Shown here: one piece after another, positions 6,510 through 10,393 of the stretch
Layout of the letters: each line of letters begins with the position of its first letter
Position numbering within the stretch: the stretch's first letter is position 1
From: Candidatus Altarchaeales archaeon ex4484_96
GTDB lineage: Archaea; Altiarchaeota; Altiarchaeia; IMC4; QMZM01
Length of the DNA: 10,393 nt
Assembly: GCA_002254405.1 (NCBI GenBank)
Contig: NJDH01000032.1
Coordinates: 1-10,393, forward strand
Direction of reading: 5' to 3'
Made by a program: the position numbers and the translations under genes
Notes under the pieces: generated by a model
Told to the model about the DNA's origin: nothing
Database searches by the model: none
What the model saw: the letters and a program-made list of their open reading frames with translations, nothing else

Positions 6510-7184
6510 ATGGATAGAATAGAATCAGGTGTCCCGGGGTTGGATAAGATGATTGAGGGGGGATTCCCTTATCCCTCAGTGGTTCTTTTAGGGGGTGAGC
6601 CCGGAACGGGTAAAAGCACCTTTGGCATGCAAAGCCTATTTCATGAGGCCAAAAAAGGCAACACAGCAGTATATCTATCCTCCGTATCTGAGCCCCCCTG
6701 GGTTATGCAGTCGTTTCTCTCTGAATTCGAATTCTATGATCAGAAGCTGGTTGACACAAAAAAACTGATTTTCTTGGACTTAGGTGAGAAATTAAACAGC
6801 GGGGGAGGAGCTGTATTAAAGGAGATACAAAAGAGTGTTGAAATGCATTCCCCGAAAAGAATCTTCATAGACCCGATTACAGCAATACAGACCATACTCG
6901 AGAGCAAAATGAAGTACAGGAAATTTCTCCACGAACTGATAATGTATCTCAAGGGCCAGGGATGTGTTACCTTCATAACAACGGAATATTCTTACGCGCA
7001 GCTTTCAACCTCTCTTGACGCTTTCATGTGCGATTCGGTTATAATGCTCTCATATATTGAGCTGGAGAACTCAAGGAAAAAATACCTTGAGGTGCTTAAG
7101 ATGAGGGGGACAAATCACCTCACAGGAAAGCGCTCTCTGGTCATAGACAAAACAGGTATGAGAGTACAGCCCGAATTCAGATAG
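6510..7184 (+). CDS. Single-domain KaiC-like RecA-superfamily ATPase
   Basis: This is a 224-residue protein with one KaiC/RAD55-type ATPase domain; cyanobacterial KaiC has two. Walker A is GEPGTGKST (29-37), Walker B ends at Asp121 (RIFIDPIT), and KMRGTNH (197-203) matches the conserved KaiC arginine-glycine loop near the subunit interface. The start IESGVPGLDKMIEGGFP is typical of the family. In place of the usual paired catalytic glutamates after the second strand it reads YLSSVSEPPWVM (55-66), with a single Glu61. I recall a SEP-type motif in some archaeal and bacterial KaiC-like subfamilies, so this may be a subfamily trait. Archaeal KaiC-like proteins have been proposed as signalling hubs, probably as ring oligomers. 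The single-base gap after the V4R gene implies co-transcription and a functional link. It converges on nadE with only one base between the two stops. Confidence 0.92.
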   Translation: MDRIESGVPGLDKMIEGGFPYPSVVLLGGEPGTGKSTFGMQSLFHEAKKGNTAVYLSSVSEPPWVMQSFLSEFEFYDQKLVDTKKLIFLDLGEKLNSGGGAVLKEIQKSVEMHSPKRIFIDPITAIQTILESKMKYRKFLHELIMYLKGQGCVTFITTEYSYAQLSTSLDAFMCDSVIMLSYIELENSRKKYLEVLKMRGTNHLTGKRSLVIDKTGMRVQPEFR

Positions 7185-7185
7185 G

Positions 7186-7953
7186 TTAAAGCGATAATAT
7201 CCTGATTTTATCTCTTTTATGCTTGCTTGATTTAACTCTCTTATTTATTTCATTAACGAAGGCCTCCGTTGTATCAAGGTTTCGGGCAACCTGCTGTGGG
7301 GAAAAACCCTCATCCACAAGAAGCTTAAGTATCTCATCAAGGAGCATATAATCCGCTCCCAGCTCTGATTCATCGGTCTGACCCTTCCACAATCCCGCAG
7401 AAGGCTTTTTTTCTATGAAATGAGCGGGTATTTCAAGATAATTAGCCAGCTCATAAACCCGGGTTTTGTATAGGGAACCAATCGGCTCCAAATCTGATGC
7501 TCCATCCCCGTGTTTGGTCAGATAACCCAAAAGCAGCTCTGAGCGGTTGCCTGTGCCCAGAACAATCCTATCATCCAGGTTAGCCAGAAGATAACAGTAC
7601 ATCATCCTTAACCTGGGCTTGATATTCGCTTCGGCTAGTTTACGGTTTATGTTATCGTATTCATCCCATGGAAAAGATTTTTTTATTGTATCAAAGGCTT
7701 TGTTTATTTCTATCACGTGATATCTCAGCCCAAGATTTTTAGCGTATTCGATGGCGTCAGCTGAATCATTAGGTGAGCTCACACCCTCATCGGGCATATT
7801 TAATGCCAGGGTATCGGCACCAGATAACACAGATAGCTTCAAAACCACCGCTGAATCCACTCCACCCGATACAGCAACCACTGTCCCTTTAGCGCCGCTT
7901 TCTTTTAAGATGGCCTTGATGGATTCCATGATTTTTTCGATAACTTGCTTCAT
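7186..7953 (-). CDS. nadE: NH3-dependent NAD+ synthetase NadE
   Basis: This enzyme catalyses the last step of NAD synthesis: ATP-dependent amidation of nicotinate adenine dinucleotide, with ammonia as nitrogen donor. The 255-residue length fits the ammonia-dependent type; there is no N-terminal glutaminase domain. The PP-loop SGGVDSA is at 29-35. Other conserved blocks are GTGNRSE (133-139), HGDGASDLEPIG (148-159, counted approximately) and the KKPSAGLWKGQTDE substrate loop (182-195). The start ATG at 7953 is supported by a GGGGGAG ribosome binding site embedded in the last codons of yjbQ, 4 bases upstream, so the two genes are probably translationally coupled. The gene is complete and all recognised active-site motifs are present. 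Confidence 0.96.
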   Translation of the reverse strand: MKQVIEKIMESIKAILKESGAKGTVVAVSGGVDSAVVLKLSVLSGADTLALNMPDEGVSSPNDSADAIEYAKNLGLRYHVIEINKAFDTIKKSFPWDEYDNINRKLAEANIKPRLRMMYCYLLANLDDRIVLGTGNRSELLLGYLTKHGDGASDLEPIGSLYKTRVYELANYLEIPAHFIEKKPSAGLWKGQTDESELGADYMLLDEILKLLVDEGFSPQQVARNLDTTEAFVNEINKRVKSSKHKRDKIRILSL

Positions 7954-7957
7954 ACAA

Positions 7958-8377
7958 TCACTCCCCCATTATCTGCAAAATAATCCTTCTATCTCTTTCC
8001 CGGGTGTCGAAATTTATTGCCGTAATCTGCTGCCATGAGCCTAACGTGAGCTTTCCGTCGATAAAGGGCACAACAAGCGAGGGCCCCATCAGAGTAGCCC
8101 TGACATGGCTTCTCCCATTATCATCCCCCCAGGTCTTATGGTGCTCATAATCGACGCCGGATGGGGCTATCCTCTCCATCGCCCGAGGATAATCCTTCAA
8201 CAAACCAGGCTCATATTCTATGGTACTCACCGAACCCGTTGCGCCCGGGATGAAAACAGTGACAATACCATTACTTAAACCACAATCCGATACATAATTA
8301 CCAACCCGCCCCGTTATGTCGGCCATAGCACCATCAGCCCCTATCCTGACAGTGAATTCCCGAGTTAATACAGCCAT
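7958..8377 (-). CDS. YjbQ/UPF0047 family protein (secondary thiamine-phosphate synthase-like)
   Basis: This 139-residue protein covers the entire UPF0047 domain. Family marks are GIVTVFIPGATGSVSTIEYE (37-56), the YEHHKTW segment with His79 and His80 (77-83), DDNGRSH ending at His91 (85-91), GPSLVVPFIDGKLTLGSWQQ (98-117) and the C-terminal FDTRERDRRIILQI. E. coli YjbQ has weak thiamine-phosphate synthase activity; the physiological role in archaea is not established. The loop that reads HTTA in many bacterial members reads GATG here, which I believe is common in archaeal ones. The gene lies 45 bp after the trkH-like gene and 4 bp before nadE, probably in one operon. Confidence 0.9.
   Translation of the reverse strand: MAVLTREFTVRIGADGAMADITGRVGNYVSDCGLSNGIVTVFIPGATGSVSTIEYEPGLLKDYPRAMERIAPSGVDYEHHKTWGDDNGRSHVRATLMGPSLVVPFIDGKLTLGSWQQITAINFDTRERDRRIILQIMGE
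7961..7967 (-). promoter_or_regulatory. nadE: Ribosome binding site of nadE inside the yjbQ 3' end
   Basis: The minus strand reads GGGGGAG directly before the yjbQ TGA stop, 7 bases before the nadE ATG. It supports coupled translation of the two genes. Confidence 0.6.
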
Positions 8378-8404
8378 GTTACTTATTTAATCTCAATCAT
8401 CCTT

Positions 8405-8412
8405 TTAATAAA
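8405..8412 (-). promoter_or_regulatory. Possible TATA element for yjbQ-nadE
   Basis: The minus strand reads TTTATTAA about 30 bases before the yjbQ ATG, within the 45-bp gap after the potassium transporter gene. The spacing suits a transcript with a very short leader. No strong ribosome binding site is visible for yjbQ. Read-through from the upstream gene remains possible. Confidence 0.3.
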
Positions 8413-8422
8413 CCTCATGCTC

Positions 8423-9919
8423 TTATCCACACCACCTTTTTTCTCTTCTGGTACCCTCATGGAATCTGCCCAACAGATATAGTATAAGCGACAAAACAGG
8501 GAAAATCTCTAATCTGCCGGCAATCATCTGCAATATCAATACAGCCTTTACGACAATTGGTTGAGCCGCAAGGTTTGTTCCAGCTAACCCGCTCATCGCA
8601 AGAGACTGCGCAGACAAAAGCAAAGCCTGCATAGGATGCATTTGATGTAATACCAGAACAAAAAAACCCCCCACGATAAACAGGGTATAAAGAAAGAAAA
8701 ACAATGTTATCATATCAAGGTCGCGGTCAGTCCATATCTTACCGCCCCCCTTCAGGGGCACGATAGCGGATTCCGGTAGAGAGGATTTTTTGATAGACCA
8801 GTGTGTTGCTTTAAGCATGATAGCGAACCTGATAATCTTTATTCCCCCACCGGTTGAACCAGAGCAGGCTCCAATAGTCAATATGAGAAATAACAGTATC
8901 ACCTCAACATCCCCAACCGCCTCCAACCCCATTCCATCTATTATGTTTCCGCTGTCATATCCGGTTGTTGTTAAAACAGAAACAACCCCGAGAATGGTCT
9001 GAAATAATCTATCAGGGGTTAGCTCCATACCATCAAGCCACAGAAGAGTGGTGAAAAGGAAAACCGAGGTGAATGCTATGATAATCAGCGTCCTAATCTC
9101 TATGTTGTTGAAGAACTTTCTTATCCTCCCCCCAAGCAGGAAGTGATGGAGGGTGAAGGGCGTTGCTGCAATCAACATGACCAGCATCATAATAATCTGG
9201 CCGATGGTGTTTATCATAATAGAGGGGTTAGCCTTGAATACCGAGCCAATGAATCCTCCTGTGGCTATTGCGCTCATAACAGCACAAAATGAATGAAATA
9301 AATCAAGATCCGATAAAACCCAAAGCAGTATAGCGCCCACCAGAGTATAAAAAAGATATATTCTCAAGATTATTCGAGCAGTGTGCTCTACTGAGGGGGT
9401 TAATCTCTCTATGCCCTCAGCTGTCTGATAAAGGTAGACCGATGACATACCCCCTTTAGCCAGCACCGAGAGGAATAGCACAATAATCCCCAAACCCCCA
9501 AGCCACTCGGAGATGGTTCTCTTAAAGATAAGTGAATGATAGTTAGATGAACCCCACGTATACGTCTCCTTTGGCAGAACAGTCAAGCCCGTTGTCGTAT
9601 AGGATGAAACGCTCTCAAAGAATCCGTCAACAAAAACATTAGCCATACTGCCCTCAAACATATTGAAGAAAGGGAATGCCCCGAAAAAAGAAATAGAAAC
9701 CAAAACAAGAGATGATAATAGCATGGCGTCCCCGAAATTCAGCTCACAGGAGGGATACCTGGTTAAAAGATAACCAGTGCACAAGGGTAAAAGCACACCC
9801 AGCAAAAAAATGTGATAAGGCTCGTGATAGATTAAGGCCACCAGAATAGGCAGGACTGAAAGCAAACCCTCCACTATCAGAAAAACACCAAGGTACCAGA
9901 GAATGTTTCTGATATTCAT
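8423..9919 (-). CDS. TrkH/KtrB family potassium uptake protein
   Basis: This is the membrane subunit of a Trk/Ktr-type K+ uptake system, 498 residues. It follows the family's fourfold helix-P-loop-helix plan. Filter loops are visible at SSYTTTGLTV (105-114), SAIATGGFIGS (216-226), SVLTTTGYDSG (314-324) and a more divergent fourth loop, SAQSLAMSGLAG (436-447). Other conserved blocks are SEWLGGLGIIVL (137-148), GACSGSTGGGIKIIR (350-364) and GRLEIFPVLSL (468-478). The C-terminus is short and basic. These channels normally need a cytoplasmic nucleotide-binding RCK subunit (TrkA/KtrA) for gating; none is encoded in the window. The ATG at 9919 lies 41 bp after the gatB stop with no clear ribosome binding site, so it may be read from gatB or from its own weak promoter. 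Confidence 0.94.
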   Translation of the reverse strand: MNIRNILWYLGVFLIVEGLLSVLPILVALIYHEPYHIFLLGVLLPLCTGYLLTRYPSCELNFGDAMLLSSLVLVSISFFGAFPFFNMFEGSMANVFVDGFFESVSSYTTTGLTVLPKETYTWGSSNYHSLIFKRTISEWLGGLGIIVLFLSVLAKGGMSSVYLYQTAEGIERLTPSVEHTARIILRIYLFYTLVGAILLWVLSDLDLFHSFCAVMSAIATGGFIGSVFKANPSIMINTIGQIIMMLVMLIAATPFTLHHFLLGGRIRKFFNNIEIRTLIIIAFTSVFLFTTLLWLDGMELTPDRLFQTILGVVSVLTTTGYDSGNIIDGMGLEAVGDVEVILLFLILTIGACSGSTGGGIKIIRFAIMLKATHWSIKKSSLPESAIVPLKGGGKIWTDRDLDMITLFFFLYTLFIVGGFFVLVLHQMHPMQALLLSAQSLAMSGLAGTNLAAQPIVVKAVLILQMIAGRLEIFPVLSLILYLLGRFHEGTRREKRWCG

Positions 9920-9960
9920 CAGTTAATGAATAAGAATTTTATGGCATTAATACTTTCCCC

Positions 9961-10393
9961 TCAGCTGATTTTATCCCTTATAAGCCCCAAAACGACTTCG
10001 GCATCGGCTCTGTGGGACATCTCTCTCATAACCTTGCCCATGAGATGATTGAGTGCTTCCCCCTTTCCTGCCTTGTAGTCGCACACCGCTTCAGGGTTTT
10101 CCTTTATTACTCTTTCGACCAGCTCATCAAGCACATCAACCCCCGAGACCCTCCCAAGTGATTCTTCTTTGACTATTTTGCGGGGGCTTTCACCTGAATC
10201 AATAACCCTCTCAAGAAGCTTTTTACCTGTTTCCTCGGTTATTTCTTCGTCCATCACAAGCGTTATTATCTGAGCCATTATCTTGGGGTTAAGTTTAGTC
10301 TGGTTTAAGCTGATGCTTCGATAGTTCAGCTGTCTGAGCAGCTCCCGGCTAATCCAGCCCGCAGCGGCCTTCGCATCAACCTCTAAGCTCACT
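9961..10393 (-). CDS. gatB: Asp-tRNA(Asn)/Glu-tRNA(Gln) amidotransferase subunit B, C-terminal part (5' end outside window)
   Basis: This is the C-terminal YqeY-like helical domain of GatB, the tRNA-binding kinase subunit of GatCAB, which converts misacylated Asp-tRNA(Asn) or Glu-tRNA(Gln) to Asn- or Gln-tRNA. Recognisable features are AGWISRELLRQLN, SGESPRKIVKEESLG, the ENPEAVCDYKAGKGEALNHL segment and a final VMREMSHRADAEVV helix pair. The frame is open to the right edge; the only upstream start-like codon is a GTG at 10392, inside the domain. The catalytic cradle domain lies outside the window. The archaeal paralogue GatE shares this tail domain, but the segment spacing here fits GatB better. 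It is the first visible gene of the minus-strand group continuing to trkH, yjbQ and nadE. Confidence 0.88.
   Translation of the reverse strand, partial: VSLEVDAKAAAGWISRELLRQLNYRSISLNQTKLNPKIMAQIITLVMDEEITEETGKKLLERVIDSGESPRKIVKEESLGRVSGVDVLDELVERVIKENPEAVCDYKAGKGEALNHLMGKVMREMSHRADAEVVLGLIRDKIS

Noticed and set aside
7203..7220. T-rich stretch after the KaiC-like gene as a plus-strand terminator
   Set aside because: It is inside the nadE coding region, the T runs are only four long, and there is no supporting structure.
8383..8418. Mini reading frame (MRFIKRMIEIK) in the gap between the potassium transporter gene and yjbQ, minus strand
   Set aside because: Only 11 codons, no ribosome binding site, and the DNA is better explained as a TATA-like leader region.

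Overview
The window is a gene-dense stretch of an archaeal chromosome. The supporting genes are a class I (archaeal-type) lysyl-tRNA synthetase, a C-terminal GatB segment, an archaeal-type YchF-like GTPase with a TGS domain, a KaiC-like RecA ATPase next to a V4R protein, a DUF835 protein and an archaeal YjbQ. A GGTGA ribosome binding site and TATA-like elements close to start codons also fit an archaeon. The mix suggests a euryarchaeal-type lineage, but I cannot name the genus. There are no RNA genes, CRISPR arrays or insertion sequences, and no gene-free stretch above 100 bases.

Positions 1-2798 hold plus-strand genes. First is the 3' part of a beta-propeller protein with a C-terminal membrane anchor; its reading frame is open to the left edge, so its real start lies outside the window. 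Next is a YchF-like GTPase broken into two frames around 1467-1480, then a six-helix membrane protein of unknown role. The last one overlaps tail-to-tail (77 bp) with pdxT.

Positions 2722-5984 hold a minus-strand group, read from right to left. It starts with a membrane protein that has a PH-like N-terminus, two membrane helices and a C-terminal DUF835 domain. It is followed by lysS and then pdxT, which overlaps lysS by ATGA.

Positions 6083-7184 hold a plus-strand pair transcribed divergently from the DUF835 gene: a V4R ligand-binding protein and, one base later, a single-domain KaiC-like ATPase. The DUF835, V4R and KaiC genes look like a sensory or signalling module. The DUF835 domain itself looks like a KaiC-type fold whose P-loop has decayed.

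Positions 7186-10393 hold a second minus-strand group: gatB (5' end outside the window), a TrkH-type potassium transporter, yjbQ and nadE. These are housekeeping functions: tRNA amidation, K+ uptake, a thiamine-phosphate-synthase-like enzyme and NAD synthesis.

The two points most worth checking are the broken YchF-like gene and the divergent DUF835 / V4R-KaiC module.
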